Notes: generated by a model not told the origin, from the sequence alone. DNA of 64,000 nt from CAYZUC01 sp964481705 (GCA_964481705.1 CAYZUC010000004.1:1-64000); one strand, 5' to 3'; shown: positions 17,182-26,599, counted from the stretch's first letter. Made by a program: numbers and translations.

Positions 17182-17727
17182 ATGAAACAAATACAAAAGA
17201 CTCTCAAACAGGTAATTCGAACTAGTATCTATCTATTTCTGGTGCTTTTTATGACGTGGATAATTATTACCTTCATCTGTCAGAAAACAGTTGTTCATGG
17301 TTCTTCCATGAATAATACCTTATATGATGGGGATCAAATTATGGCTGATAAGATATCCTATCATTTTACGAATCCAAAACGTTACGATATCATAGTTTTT
17401 CCTTATCAATATGGGACAAGAAAACATTTTATCAAGCGAATCATTGGTATGCCCGGTGAGACAGTCCAGATTGAACGTGGTACGATTTTTATTAATGGTG
17501 AACCTCTGAATGAATCGTATGGTATGGAAGTGATGAAGTCTCCTGGACGTGCATCAGACCCCATTGTTTTAGGTGCAGACGAGTATTTTGTTCTTGGAGA
17601 TAATCGTAACGATAGTCAGGACAGTCGAGACATTACCGTTGGAAATATTAAAAAATCTGATATTCTTGGAAAAGCGTGGCTTCGTATCTGGCCATTTCGT
17701 TCGTTTGGTGTTTTAAGACATCAATAA
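17182..17727 (+). CDS. lepB: Type I signal peptidase (second copy)
   Basis: A 181-residue signal peptidase with one N-terminal membrane segment (TSIYLFLVLFMTWIIITFICQ), catalytic Ser in HGSSMNNTLYDGDQI, catalytic Lys in RKHFIKRIIGMPGE and box E GDNRNDSQDSRD. Compared with the first copy it has SSMNNTL where most enzymes have SMxPTL, so substrate range may differ. Paralogous lepB genes are common in Firmicutes. It is co-oriented with rbgA and rnhB. Confidence 0.94.
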   Translation: MKQIQKTLKQVIRTSIYLFLVLFMTWIIITFICQKTVVHGSSMNNTLYDGDQIMADKISYHFTNPKRYDIIVFPYQYGTRKHFIKRIIGMPGETVQIERGTIFINGEPLNESYGMEVMKSPGRASDPIVLGADEYFVLGDNRNDSQDSRDITVGNIKKSDILGKAWLRIWPFRSFGVLRHQ

Positions 17728-17769
17728 TAAGGATTGTATGTAGAGAGTTATAGTTGAAAAGGGATTATT

Positions 17770-18528
17770 ATGGATAAAAAAATTGGTGAAATCAAGGCTG
17801 AATTGGGTGAAATGCTACCGCAAGAACTGGAATCCTTTATTGATAAGTATGGTAAGGATGATAGGGGCGGCGTCGTAAGGCTGGTTGATAAAGCAAAGAA
17901 GATGATGGAAAAGTATCAGCAGGAGCTGGAACGTACTGAAAGAATGAAGGAATACGAAAGCCAGTATTCTGAGTATCAGGCCATCTGTGGAATTGATGAG
18001 GTTGGGAGAGGTCCATTAGCAGGACCGGTTGTGGCTGGTGCAGTCATTCTTCCAAAAGACTGTGATATTCTTTATTTGAACGATTCCAAACAGTTGACAG
18101 CGGCGAAAAGGGAAGAACTATATGATGTAATTATGAAGGGGGCAATAGCTACCGGAATTGGAATAGTAGGACCGGAGAGAATTGACGAAATCAATATTTT
18201 ACAGGCCACCTATGAGGCCATGAGACAGGCTATTCAGAATTTGTCCGTAATCCCCGATATATTATTAAATGATGCAGTAACAATTCCGCAGGTATCAATC
18301 AGACAGATTCCAATTATCAAGGGCGATGCAAAGAGCGTATCTATTGCTGCAGCAAGCATTATTGCCAAGGTGACAAGAGACCGTATGATGGTAGACTATG
18401 AAGAGGTATATCCAGGCTATGGATTTGCATCGAACAAAGGTTATGGAGCAGCGGTTCATATTGAAGCATTAAAGAAAATGGGGCCTACTCCGATTCACAG
18501 GAGAAGTTTTATCGGTAATTTTATCTGA
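17770..18528 (+). CDS. rnhB: Ribonuclease HII
   Basis: This enzyme cleaves RNA in RNA-DNA hybrids and starts removal of misincorporated ribonucleotides. It has 252 residues. After a ~70-residue helical extension typical of Firmicutes, the catalytic domain shows AICGIDEVGRGPLAGPVVAGAV (Asp-Glu), the LNDSKQLT segment, IIKGDAKSVSIAAASIIAKVTRD (Asp) and GYGFASNKGYGAAVH. The rbgA-rnhB neighbourhood matches B. subtilis. Confidence 0.96.
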   Translation: MDKKIGEIKAELGEMLPQELESFIDKYGKDDRGGVVRLVDKAKKMMEKYQQELERTERMKEYESQYSEYQAICGIDEVGRGPLAGPVVAGAVILPKDCDILYLNDSKQLTAAKREELYDVIMKGAIATGIGIVGPERIDEINILQATYEAMRQAIQNLSVIPDILLNDAVTIPQVSIRQIPIIKGDAKSVSIAAASIIAKVTRDRMMVDYEEVYPGYGFASNKGYGAAVHIEALKKMGPTPIHRRSFIGNFI

Positions 18529-18550
18529 TTCTATCAGAATGGAGAGATTA

Positions 18551-20260
18551 ATGAATATCAATATTGATCATTCACAAACTTCATCAACGCAAAACACGGA
18601 TGCAAGGAATCGCAGTAATGCCGCCAATGTTTATCAAAATGCGTCTGGTGGATTGAAGAGTATTGTTGCAGGAGAGGTTTTGTCAGGACAGGTCACCTCG
18701 ATTCACGGTAATGATATTCAGATTACACTTGGAAATGATCAGGTAATCTCTGCACGTCTTACACAGAATATCATGTTAACCTTAGGACAGATGATGTCCT
18801 TTCAAGTCAAAAGTAATTCGGGTTCCCAAATTACACTTAATCCACTGATGGAAAATATGGCACAGGATTCCGCCGCAAAGAAGGCGATTCAAGCATCGGG
18901 AATTCCTATGAATGATGATACCATAGCGATGACCTCTGCCATGATGGATGAGGGCATGCCGATTAATAAAGAAAGTCTGCAGGCAATGTTTCGTATGCTT
19001 CATGCCCATCCAGAGGCAGCTCCGACGTCCATCGTAAAACTGACCTCTATGGGACTCCCTATTACCGATGTAGGATTATCGCAACTGGAGGCATATCAGA
19101 ATCATCAACATCAGATTGTGAATTCCGTAGATACTCTTACACAAGAGTTTTCAAGGATGTTTTCAGAAGGAAATATGGATGTAAATCGTGAACTGCTCAA
19201 TGTATTTATGGGAAATACAGATTCCTCAGTCATTCAGGAACTGACAGAGGGATATCAGATGATTATGGATACAGCCGCAGAACAGATGTTAGGAGCGGAT
19301 CAAGAATTGACGAAGGAAGATGCAGAAAAAGCAATGATTTCCGAAGAGGGAACCGTGAAGGATAATATGGCAGCCTTACAAAATTCTGAAGAAGAGGATA
19401 TAACCCCGCTTAGCAGGCTGTTACAGCAGGGAGAACGCGCCGAGATCGCCAATCTGCTAAAGGAGTATGGATTAAGTCCTCAAAATACCGAATTAATGAA
19501 AAATGGAATGATGTCACCCGAAAAGGTGCTGATGTACGTGAAGGCACTTATGGATATGTCTGTTGGAAATGAGGATTTAACATCAAGGCTCATGGATATG
19601 ATGAAACAGAAGTCCTTTCAGAAGCTTCTTTCGGATGAAATCACAAATCAGTGGATGATTGAACCAAATGATGTAGAAGATAAAGAGAATGTTTCGAAAA
19701 TGTATAAATCAATTCTGTCACAGGCTGACAGAACTCTTCAGATTATGAATACTATTGGACGTGGTGATTCTATCCTGGCGAAGGGAACAGAACAGCTGAA
19801 ACAAAATGTTAATTTTTTAAATCAATTAAATCAAGTGTTTGCTTATGTTCAATTACCATTGAAGATGAGTCAGGAAAATGCACATGGTGACCTTTATGTC
19901 TATTCCAAACGGAAAAATTCGTCTTCTGAGGATGGAAGCTATACTGCTTTACTCCATCTGGATATGGAACATATGGGTACCATGGATATTCATGTCACGC
20001 TCAAGGATGGTAATCAGGTAAAGACGCATTTTTATCTTCAAAAGGAGGAAATGTTGGATTTCATAGAGCAGAATATTGATAAGCTGAACGAACGTCTGAT
20101 GAAAAGAGGTTATCTTGTATCAACGGCAGCTTCTATTCGTGTTCCAAATGAATCGAAATCGGGTTCGGAAACCCCAGATAATATGGTGTTAGATGAAATC
20201 ATGGGTGAGGCAGGTCAACCAAGAATGATAGCCAAATATTCCTTTGATGTCAGAGCTTAG
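18551..20260 (+). CDS. FliK-like (YlqG-type) protein
   Basis: A 569-residue, Met/Gln/Asn-rich protein with no signal peptide. The C-terminal ~130 residues (LPLKMSQENAHGDLYVYSKRK, then LHLDMEHMGTMDIHVTLKDG) fit the FliK C-terminal (Flg_hook) domain. The N-terminal half resembles long flagellar hook-length control-type proteins. GGAGAG supports the ATG at 18551 over 18539. It lies after rnhB and before an FlhB-C-like gene, the same position as ylqG-ylqH in B. subtilis. No flagellar structural genes are in the window, so a real role in hook length is unproven. Confidence 0.7.
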   Translation: MNINIDHSQTSSTQNTDARNRSNAANVYQNASGGLKSIVAGEVLSGQVTSIHGNDIQITLGNDQVISARLTQNIMLTLGQMMSFQVKSNSGSQITLNPLMENMAQDSAAKKAIQASGIPMNDDTIAMTSAMMDEGMPINKESLQAMFRMLHAHPEAAPTSIVKLTSMGLPITDVGLSQLEAYQNHQHQIVNSVDTLTQEFSRMFSEGNMDVNRELLNVFMGNTDSSVIQELTEGYQMIMDTAAEQMLGADQELTKEDAEKAMISEEGTVKDNMAALQNSEEEDITPLSRLLQQGERAEIANLLKEYGLSPQNTELMKNGMMSPEKVLMYVKALMDMSVGNEDLTSRLMDMMKQKSFQKLLSDEITNQWMIEPNDVEDKENVSKMYKSILSQADRTLQIMNTIGRGDSILAKGTEQLKQNVNFLNQLNQVFAYVQLPLKMSQENAHGDLYVYSKRKNSSSEDGSYTALLHLDMEHMGTMDIHVTLKDGNQVKTHFYLQKEEMLDFIEQNIDKLNERLMKRGYLVSTAASIRVPNESKSGSETPDNMVLDEIMGEAGQPRMIAKYSFDVRA

Positions 20261-20344
20261 TGTATCAGAGCATTCTCATATTTGGGTAATGATGATAGCA
20301 AAGGCTGACAGGTATAATAGGATAGTAGCAGAGGTGGAGAAGTT

Positions 20345-20632
20345 ATGGCAGATAATAAGGATTTGAAAAAGAAAACAGCGGTAGCGCTTGAATATAATCC
20401 GGGTGAGGAAGCTCCAAAGGTAATTGCAACCGGAAAAGGTAGAATCGCTGAAAAAATCATTGAAAAGGGGAAAGAAAGCAATGTACCCGTTCATCAGGAT
20501 AATAAATTGGCAGAGACTCTTTCCAAGCTTGAAATTGGTGATATGATTCCTCCAGAATTATATGAAGTGGTAGCTGAGGTACTTGTATTTGTAGACCAAT
20601 TAGAAAAAATAAAGGGAAAGATGAATGAATAA
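20345..20632 (+). CDS. FlhB C-terminal-like protein (YlqH type)
   Basis: A 95-residue protein resembling the cytoplasmic domain of FlhB/YscU export-switch proteins (KTAVALEYNPGEEAPKVIATGKG, then IAEKIIEKGKESNVPVHQD, ending PPELYEVVAEVLVFV). It lacks the membrane domain and the NPTH autocleavage motif. It follows the FliK-like gene. In FlhB-FliK biology the two proteins act together, so this pair may preserve an interaction, but function outside flagella is not established. It overlaps yraN by 8 bp. Confidence 0.82.
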   Translation: MADNKDLKKKTAVALEYNPGEEAPKVIATGKGRIAEKIIEKGKESNVPVHQDNKLAETLSKLEIGDMIPPELYEVVAEVLVFVDQLEKIKGKMNE

Positions 20633-20990
20633 GCGAAAAACAGGAGACGAATGGGAAAGACGCGCCTGTGAATATCTTGAGCAACAAGGTCTGGTGATTT
20701 TGCAAAGAAATTTTCGATGCAGGCAGGGAGAAATTGATATCGTTGCCAAGGATAAGAATACGTATGTGTTTGTAGAAGTAAAGTATCGTGCGAATTTAAA
20801 TCAGGGTCAGCCGGCAGAGGCAGTAACAATCGCAAAGCAGAGGACGATATCAAGGGTCGCTGATTACTATCGAATGAAAAAGCAAATGGGAGAAGAGGTT
20901 CCCATTCGATTTGATGTGGTTGGTATTTTGAATCAGGAAATCGTTTGGTATCGTAATGCATTTGAGTATAACGGAGGAAGATTTGAATGA
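20625..20990 (+). CDS. yraN: YraN / UPF0102 family predicted endonuclease-fold protein
   Basis: A 121-residue protein with the restriction-endonuclease-like core of UPF0102: WERRACEYLEQQGLVILQRNFRCRQGEIDIVAKD followed by YVFVEVKYR (D...E-x-K active site pattern retained). Function is poorly known. It overlaps the FlhB-C-like gene at its start and pgeF by an ATGA at its end, so translation is coupled. Confidence 0.92.
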   Translation: MNKRKTGDEWERRACEYLEQQGLVILQRNFRCRQGEIDIVAKDKNTYVFVEVKYRANLNQGQPAEAVTIAKQRTISRVADYYRMKKQMGEEVPIRFDVVGILNQEIVWYRNAFEYNGGRFE

Positions 20991-21823
20991 ACGTGAAAAG
21001 ATATGAAAAATATGATATGGTTTATTTAGAGAGCAAAAAGCTCTCTGAAATAGGGTTTACAAAACATATCTATACAACAAGAAGCGGTGGGGTAAGCTCC
21101 GGCATGCTTGGCTCTATGAATCTGAATTATAATAGAGGCGATAATACGGGGAATGTTGATGAGAATTTCCGACGTGTAGGAGAATGCATGGGATTTACAG
21201 CCGGACAGCTGTTATATGCGAATCAGACTCATACAACAAATGTTTTTGCAGTCACAAAAGAGATATGGGAGACTAAGAAGAACACAAAGATTGTGCCAGA
21301 AGATGTAGATGGTCTTGTAACAGATATTCCGGGTGTTGTATTGATGGTCTCTGTTGCGGATTGTGTTCCCATTCTGATAGCCGACAGAAAGAAGCATTGT
21401 ATTGGAGCAGTGCATTCAGGATGGAAGGGCACAGCAGGAAGAATTGGACAGAAGACGGTGGAACTTATGAAGGATTTATACGGTACCAAACCGGAAGACC
21501 TAATCGTTTCCATAGGACCGTCTATTTGCGTCAAATGCTATGAGGTAAGTGAGGATGTAGCGACAGAATTTCGGCATAGCTTTCGTGCGATTGATTGTAG
21601 AAGAATATTGAAAAGAGGAAAAGAAAAGGGAAAATATCAATTAAACCTGCAATTGGCGAATTCTTTACTATTTCAGGAAGCAGGTGTTCCGTTGGAGCAG
21701 ATTGAACAACCGGGGATTTGTACCTGCTGTAATCCTGAATTCCTGTTTTCACATCGTGCCAGTGGTGGCGTAAGAGGAAACATGGCGGCTCTGATTGAAA
21801 TCAAAGAACCGCCACGTGATTAA
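20987..21823 (+). CDS. pgeF: Peptidoglycan editing factor / purine nucleoside phosphorylase-like (YfiH)
   Basis: A 278-residue member of the YfiH (DUF152, LACC1-like) family. It has the zinc-binding His/Cys set: QTHTTNVF, VADCVPILIADRK, AVHSGWKGTAGRIG and the C-terminal GICTCCNPEFLFSHRASG. Family members are reported to remove miscoupled L-Ser from cell-wall precursors or act on purine nucleosides. Its stop overlaps that of the convergent prs gene by 4 bp (TTAA, 21820-21823). Confidence 0.93.
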   Translation: MNVKRYEKYDMVYLESKKLSEIGFTKHIYTTRSGGVSSGMLGSMNLNYNRGDNTGNVDENFRRVGECMGFTAGQLLYANQTHTTNVFAVTKEIWETKKNTKIVPEDVDGLVTDIPGVVLMVSVADCVPILIADRKKHCIGAVHSGWKGTAGRIGQKTVELMKDLYGTKPEDLIVSIGPSICVKCYEVSEDVATEFRHSFRAIDCRRILKRGKEKGKYQLNLQLANSLLFQEAGVPLEQIEQPGICTCCNPEFLFSHRASGGVRGNMAALIEIKEPPRD

Positions 21824-23010
21824 TACAAATTTACTTCTTCGCGTTCGTTGTATTGGTGAAGAATTTCACGAATCTTGTCAGTTGGTGTAAGTACCGCCTG
21901 CATGGATACATCATGATTCAGAAAATCAATGATAGACGCAAGGAATTTGCTCATATCAGCTTCAATATAGTAAGGCTTTGTTAAAAGCTCAGGGATGCGG
22001 TAATTAAGATTTGTTGTAATGACACGGTCAAAATAACATTTTTCATAAGCCTCATCAAACATCTTCATACCATTCGTAAACAAACCAAATGTACAGCAGA
22101 TGAAGACACGCTTTGCATTCATAGCTTTTAACTGTTTTGCGGTATCGAGCATACTCTCTCCGGAAGAAATCATATCATCCACAACGATGACATCCTTACC
22201 ATCGATGTTGTCCCCTAAGAACTCATGAGCAACGATGGGGTTCTTGCCATTAACGACCTTGGTATAATCTCTTCTTTTATAAAACATTCCCGTGTCAACA
22301 CCAAGAACATTAGCAAAATAAATGGAACGATTTAGAGCCCCCTCGTCTGGAGAGATGACTACGGTGTGTTCCTTGTCAATAATCATATCTGATTCATAAT
22401 TCAATAGAGCCCGAATGAATTGATAAAGTGGTGAGAAATTATCAAAACCGCAAAGCGGTGTAGCATTTTGTACACTGGGATCATGAGCATCAAAGGTGAT
22501 GATGTTATCAACACCCATTTCGCTTAATTCATCAAGAGTAACGGCGCAGTCCAGAGATTCTCGCGCATTTCTCTTATGTTGTCTGCTTTCGTACAGAAAG
22601 GGCATGATAACATTGATTCTATGGGCTTTTCCTGCAACGGCGGCAATGACTCTTTTTAAATCCTGATAATGATTATCTGGAGACATATGGTTGGTATAGG
22701 AGTTCATCTGATAGGTAAGGGAATGATTACATACATCAAGAAGAATGAACAAGTCTGCTCCACGCACAGATTCTTTGATGATACCCTTTCCTTCTCCGCT
22801 GCCAAAACGTGGACAAGCGAATTTTGTCAGATATGTATCCTGAACATAACCATTAAAAGCAGGACTGTCGGAATGAGGTTGATTAATAGTGTGTCGAAAA
22901 TTCACGAGATGTCCGTTGATTTGATTACCAAGCTCCTTACAGCTATCCATAACAATTAGTTTTAGTGGTGCCACAGGCATCGTATTTTCCAGAAAATCAA
23001 TATTTGGCAT
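21820..23010 (-). CDS. prs: Ribose-phosphate pyrophosphokinase, long divergent form
   Basis: This enzyme makes PRPP from ribose 5-phosphate and ATP for nucleotide, His and Trp synthesis. It has 396 residues, well above the usual ~315. The PRPP-binding loop is clear (KDVIVVDDMISSGESMLDTAKQL), with upstream FDAHDP and ISPDEGA matching the metal/ATP regions of PRS. The N-terminal region is diverged and extended. Start 23010 has GGAG 6 nt upstream; the ATG at 23022 overlaps the Shine-Dalgarno sequence. It diverges from der. Confidence 0.88.
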   Translation of the reverse strand: MPNIDFLENTMPVAPLKLIVMDSCKELGNQINGHLVNFRHTINQPHSDSPAFNGYVQDTYLTKFACPRFGSGEGKGIIKESVRGADLFILLDVCNHSLTYQMNSYTNHMSPDNHYQDLKRVIAAVAGKAHRINVIMPFLYESRQHKRNARESLDCAVTLDELSEMGVDNIITFDAHDPSVQNATPLCGFDNFSPLYQFIRALLNYESDMIIDKEHTVVISPDEGALNRSIYFANVLGVDTGMFYKRRDYTKVVNGKNPIVAHEFLGDNIDGKDVIVVDDMISSGESMLDTAKQLKAMNAKRVFICCTFGLFTNGMKMFDEAYEKCYFDRVITTNLNYRIPELLTKPYYIEADMSKFLASIIDFLNHDVSMQAVLTPTDKIREILHQYNEREEVNLY

Positions 23011-23046
23011 AGTAAACTCCATTCCTTCTATAATTAGTCCGTGATA

Positions 23047-23075
23047 AATATATCATTTCAATAGTAACACGTCAA
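23047..23075 (-). promoter_or_regulatory. SigmaA promoter of prs
   Basis: Minus strand TTGACG (23075-23070), 17-bp spacer, TATATT (23052-23047). Confidence 0.7.
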
Positions 23076-23079
23076 GGTC

Positions 23080-23108
23080 TTTACAAGTTCCGCCGGATAT
23101 TGTAAAAT
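23080..23108 (+). promoter_or_regulatory. Probable promoter of der-plsY-gpsA
   Basis: TTTACA (23080-23085) and TAAAAT (23103-23108), 17 bp apart, lie back to back with the prs promoter. Confidence 0.45.
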
Positions 23109-23151
23109 CAATCGGACGTTAGACATTTTCTCGACAGAAAGAGGTAATCAT

Positions 23152-24509
23152 TTGAGTAAACCAATAGTGGCAATCGTAGGAAGGCCAAATGTAGGTAAAT
23201 CCACACTTTTTAATACGTTAGCGGGTGAGAGGATTTCCATCGTAAAGGATACACCAGGAATTACACGTGACAGGATTTATGCCGAGGGAGAATGGCTTGG
23301 TAAGCATTTTACTGTAAGTTGGCTGGACAGAAATTTTACAATAATTGATACCGGTGGAATTGAGCCGGACAGTTCGGATGTGATTTTATCACAAATGAGA
23401 GAGCAGGCAGAAATCGCCATGGAGACTGCAGATGTTATCGTTTTTTTGGTGGATGTCAAACAGGGCTTAGTGGATTCTGATGCTAAGGTTGCCGACATGC
23501 TTCGTCGTAGCCGTAAGCCTGTTTTACTTGTGGTAAACAAGGTTGATAATTTCAATAAATACATGACGGATGTGTATGAATTTTATAATCTTGGTATGGG
23601 CGACCCGATTGCCATCTCTGCATCTGAAAAGCTTGGAATCGGTGACATGCTTGATGAGATTATGAAGCATTTCCCCGAAAAGGATGAAGATGAGGAAGAA
23701 GACGATCGTCCAAAGATTGCAGTTGTTGGCAAACCGAACGTAGGAAAATCGTCCATTATCAATAAGCTTCTGGGTGAAGAGAGAGTTATTGTATCAGATA
23801 TTGCAGGAACAACGAGGGATGCTGTCGATACAACAATTGTCCATAATGACAAAGAGTATGTATTCATTGATACTGCAGGACTTCGCCGTAAGAATAAGAT
23901 CAAAGAAGAGTTGGAACGTTTTATGATTATTCGTACTGTTAGTGCGGTGGAACGTGCAGATGTTGTCATACTTGTTGTGGATGCGAATGAGGGAATCACT
24001 GAGCAGGATGCAAAGATTGCAGGTATAGCTCATGAGAGAGGTAAAGGTGTCATCATTGCTGTTAACAAATGGGATATCGTGGAGAANNNNNNNNNNATGA
24101 TAAGACGATTTATCGTTTCACAGAGAAGGTAAGAAGCACACTATCCTTTATGCAATATGCAGAAATTCTGTTTATATCAGCACAGACAGGACAGAGGCTG
24201 AATAAACTGTTTGATTTGATAGATGTTGTAATTGAAAATAATTCCCTTAGAGTTGGAACGGGTGTATTGAATGAGATTATGTCAGAAGCAGTTGCGATGC
24301 AGCAGCCGCCGAATGATAAAGGAAAGATTCTTCGTCTGTATTATATTACTCAGGTTGCAGTAAAGCCACCGACCTTTGTCATTTTTGTTAATGACAAGGA
24401 GCTTGCCCATTTTTCTTATATTCGTTATATTGAGAACCGCATACGTGATTCTTTTGGATTTCGCGGAACCTCTTTGAAATTTTTAATACGTGAAAGGAAG
24501 GATTCATAA
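23152..24509 (+). CDS. der: Ribosome-assembly GTPase Der, interrupted by an assembly gap
   Basis: A double-GTPase 50S assembly factor. The first GTPase shows [26 protein letters not shown] and VNKVDN. The second shows [31 protein letters not shown] and NKWDIVE. The C-terminal KH-like domain ends FLIRERKDS. The start is TTG behind AGAGG. The 10 Ns (24087-24096) fall between NKWDIVE and DKTIYRF. The flanking frames require a true gap of 2 mod 3, and comparison with the family suggests very little is missing. The C-terminal fragment continues in another frame only because of the placeholder. Confidence 0.95.
24087..24096. other. Scaffold gap (10 N) inside der
   Basis: Ten Ns with incompatible frames on each side; a placeholder length. 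Confidence 0.97.
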
Positions 24510-25159
24510 TGGTACGTTTGGTTTGTCTTGCAATCGGTTATCTTTGTGGATTATTTGAAACAAGCTATATCTATGGAAGATTCCATGGAATCGATATTCG
24601 GGAACATGGAAGCGGAAATGCCGGAACAACAAATATGCTGCGCACGCTGGGATTAAAAGCCGGATTGATTACTTTTGCAGGTGATGTGTTGAAATGCTTT
24701 GTTGCGATTATCGTGTGCTATTTGCTTTTTGGAAATAGTCATAAGGATATGATACCACTCTTGAAAATGTATGCAGGTGCAGGTGTCATTATGGGACATA
24801 ATTATCCTTTTTACCTTCATTTTAAAGGTGGAAAAGGGATAGCAGCTACAGCAGGGCTGGTATTGAGCTTTGATCCGCTTGTATCAATATTTGGTATTAT
24901 TACCTTTTTTACAACTTTTTTCACAACACATTATGTTTCACTTGGCTCCATACTTGTGTATATTGGTCTTTCAATCGAAATCATTGTTATGGGACAGCTG
25001 GGTTGCTTTCATATGAGTCAGCCTTTATTGATAGAATTATATGCGATTACGCTTGCATTGGCGGCATTAGCATTTTGGAAACACAGAGAAAATATTAAGC
25101 GCTTACTTTCCGGTACAGAACGTAAGACGTATCTAAAAAAGAAACAGGAGGAGTCATAA
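24509..25159 (+). CDS. plsY: Glycerol-3-phosphate acyltransferase PlsY
   Basis: This membrane enzyme transfers acyl from acyl-phosphate to glycerol 3-phosphate, the first step of phospholipid synthesis. It has 216 residues. Motifs are IREHGSGNAGTTNMLR, GHNYPFYLHFKGGKGIAATAG and the late hydrophobic helices. Its ATG overlaps the der stop (TAATG), and its stop overlaps the gpsA start in the same way, so the three genes are translationally linked. Confidence 0.95.
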   Translation: MVRLVCLAIGYLCGLFETSYIYGRFHGIDIREHGSGNAGTTNMLRTLGLKAGLITFAGDVLKCFVAIIVCYLLFGNSHKDMIPLLKMYAGAGVIMGHNYPFYLHFKGGKGIAATAGLVLSFDPLVSIFGIITFFTTFFTTHYVSLGSILVYIGLSIEIIVMGQLGCFHMSQPLLIELYAITLALAALAFWKHRENIKRLLSGTERKTYLKKKQEES

Positions 25160-26157
25160 TGGCAAAGGTTGGTATGATTGGAGCAGGAAGCTGGGGAATC
25201 GCGTTGACATGGCTACTTCATAATAATGGAAATGAAATAACAGTATGGTCGGCGCTGAAGGACGAAATCGAGATGCTTCAAGAGACTCACGAACATAAAG
25301 ATAAGCTTCCTGGGGTAATACTTTCTGAAGATGTACGGTTTACGACAGAGCTAAAGGAAGCAGTAAAGGATAAGGATTTTATTGTTCTTGCAGTTCCGTC
25401 TCCATTTACAAGAAGCACAGCAAAGCTGTTGCGTCCTTTTATGAAAGAAGGACAGATTGTAGTCAATGTAGCTAAGGGTGTTGAGGAGACTACCTTCATG
25501 ACACTTTCTGAGATTATCGAAGAGGAGATTCCACAGGCCAAGGTTGCTGTCCTTTCTGGTCCTTCCCACGCAGAGGAGGTTGGAAAGGGAATGCCTACAA
25601 CAATTGTAATAGGATGTAAAGATCATAAGGAGGCTGTTTATCTTCAGGATATTTTTATGAGCAAGGTATTCCGTGTATATACCAGTGAAGATGTACAGGG
25701 AATGGAATTAGGGGCAGCGCTGAAAAATGTCATTGCACTTGCTGCAGGAATGGCTTCCGGACTTGGTTATGGTGATAATACTATGGCTGCCTTGATTACA
25801 AGGGGCTTGAATGAGATAACAAGACTTGGGGTTGCAATGGGTTGCAGGAAGGAAACCTTTTATGGACTTACCGGTATGGGAGATTTAATTGTAACTTGTG
25901 CCAGTATGCATAGCAGAAATCGTCGCGCAGGAGTACTGATCGGAAAAGGTGCTACTATGGATGAAGCTATGAAGGAAGTTAAAATGGTAGTAGAAGGAGT
26001 CTACTCTGCCAAAGCTGCATTGGGACTTGCTAAAAAATATAACGTACAAATGCCGATAATAGAACAGGTAAATCAGGTTTTATTTGAGCAGAAGGATGTA
26101 AAGAGCACACTCAGCGAATTAATGCTGCGTGAGCCGAAGATAGAGTATTGCGAGTAA
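25159..26157 (+). CDS. gpsA: NAD(P)-dependent glycerol-3-phosphate dehydrogenase
   Basis: A 332-residue enzyme supplying glycerol 3-phosphate to PlsY just upstream. It has the Rossmann motif GAGSWGIALTWLL, the AVPSPFTRS and LSGPSHAEEV segments, and the catalytic region LGAALKNVIALAAGMASGLG with GLTGMGDLIVTCASMHSRNRRAG. The plsY-gpsA pairing couples substrate supply and use. Confidence 0.96.
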   Translation: MAKVGMIGAGSWGIALTWLLHNNGNEITVWSALKDEIEMLQETHEHKDKLPGVILSEDVRFTTELKEAVKDKDFIVLAVPSPFTRSTAKLLRPFMKEGQIVVNVAKGVEETTFMTLSEIIEEEIPQAKVAVLSGPSHAEEVGKGMPTTIVIGCKDHKEAVYLQDIFMSKVFRVYTSEDVQGMELGAALKNVIALAAGMASGLGYGDNTMAALITRGLNEITRLGVAMGCRKETFYGLTGMGDLIVTCASMHSRNRRAGVLIGKGATMDEAMKEVKMVVEGVYSAKAALGLAKKYNVQMPIIEQVNQVLFEQKDVKSTLSELMLREPKIEYCE

Positions 26158-26184
26158 TCAATTATAAAAGGAACACGTAAATTC

Positions 26185-26213
26185 TTGAATAAAAGTTAGT
26201 TATGGATTATAAT
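26185..26213 (+). promoter_or_regulatory. SigmaA promoter of the small orphan gene
   Basis: TTGAAT (26185-26190), 17-bp spacer, TATAAT (26208-26213), about 30 bp before the ORF at 26245. Confidence 0.65.
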
Positions 26214-26244
26214 ATCTTTACAACTAGTGGAGAGGAGGCACATT

Positions 26245-26589
26245 ATGAGGATTTCTGGAGTTGGTACTACACCGTATATTTATAATACAAGTCGGGTTAG
26301 TTCTGCTAGTCTTAACAAGATTTCCGGAATTGACGACGATGTGACCTCACAAAAAACTGATTTTACGGGATTGACGGATGATGCAAATGAGAATCCATTA
26401 AAAATGGGCGAATCAAAGAATTTCATGGATATCATTGCCTCTCAGATGGCTATGAGTCAATCGAATGCAGCGCGTCTTGTTCCTAATGCCCCGTCTGCCG
26501 ATGGAGCAGCTGCAGGGGATATGATGCAGCAAAATCAGAATACGCAGGATGTTGGTAACATGCAAGATGTTACGCAAGTAACGGCGTAG
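26245..26589 (+). CDS. Small Ala/Gln/Asn-rich hypothetical protein
   Basis: A 114-residue soluble protein, unrecognised, with a low-complexity tail (Met, Gln, Asn, Asp, Ala). The N-terminus MRISGVGTTPYIYNTSRVS and the mid segment NFMDIIASQMAMSQ recall short flagellar or secretion-linked proteins of Lachnospiraceae, which is only an impression. AGGAGG lies 5 nt before the ATG at 26245. It has its own promoter and terminator, so it is an independent and probably well-expressed unit. Confidence 0.7.
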   Translation: MRISGVGTTPYIYNTSRVSSASLNKISGIDDDVTSQKTDFTGLTDDANENPLKMGESKNFMDIIASQMAMSQSNAARLVPNAPSADGAAAGDMMQQNQNTQDVGNMQDVTQVTA

Positions 26590-26599
26590 ACCAAGAATG

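Noticed and set aside
18551..20632. Flagellar operon
   Set aside because: Only FliK-like and FlhB-C-like genes are present; no hook, rod, motor or export genes are in the window.
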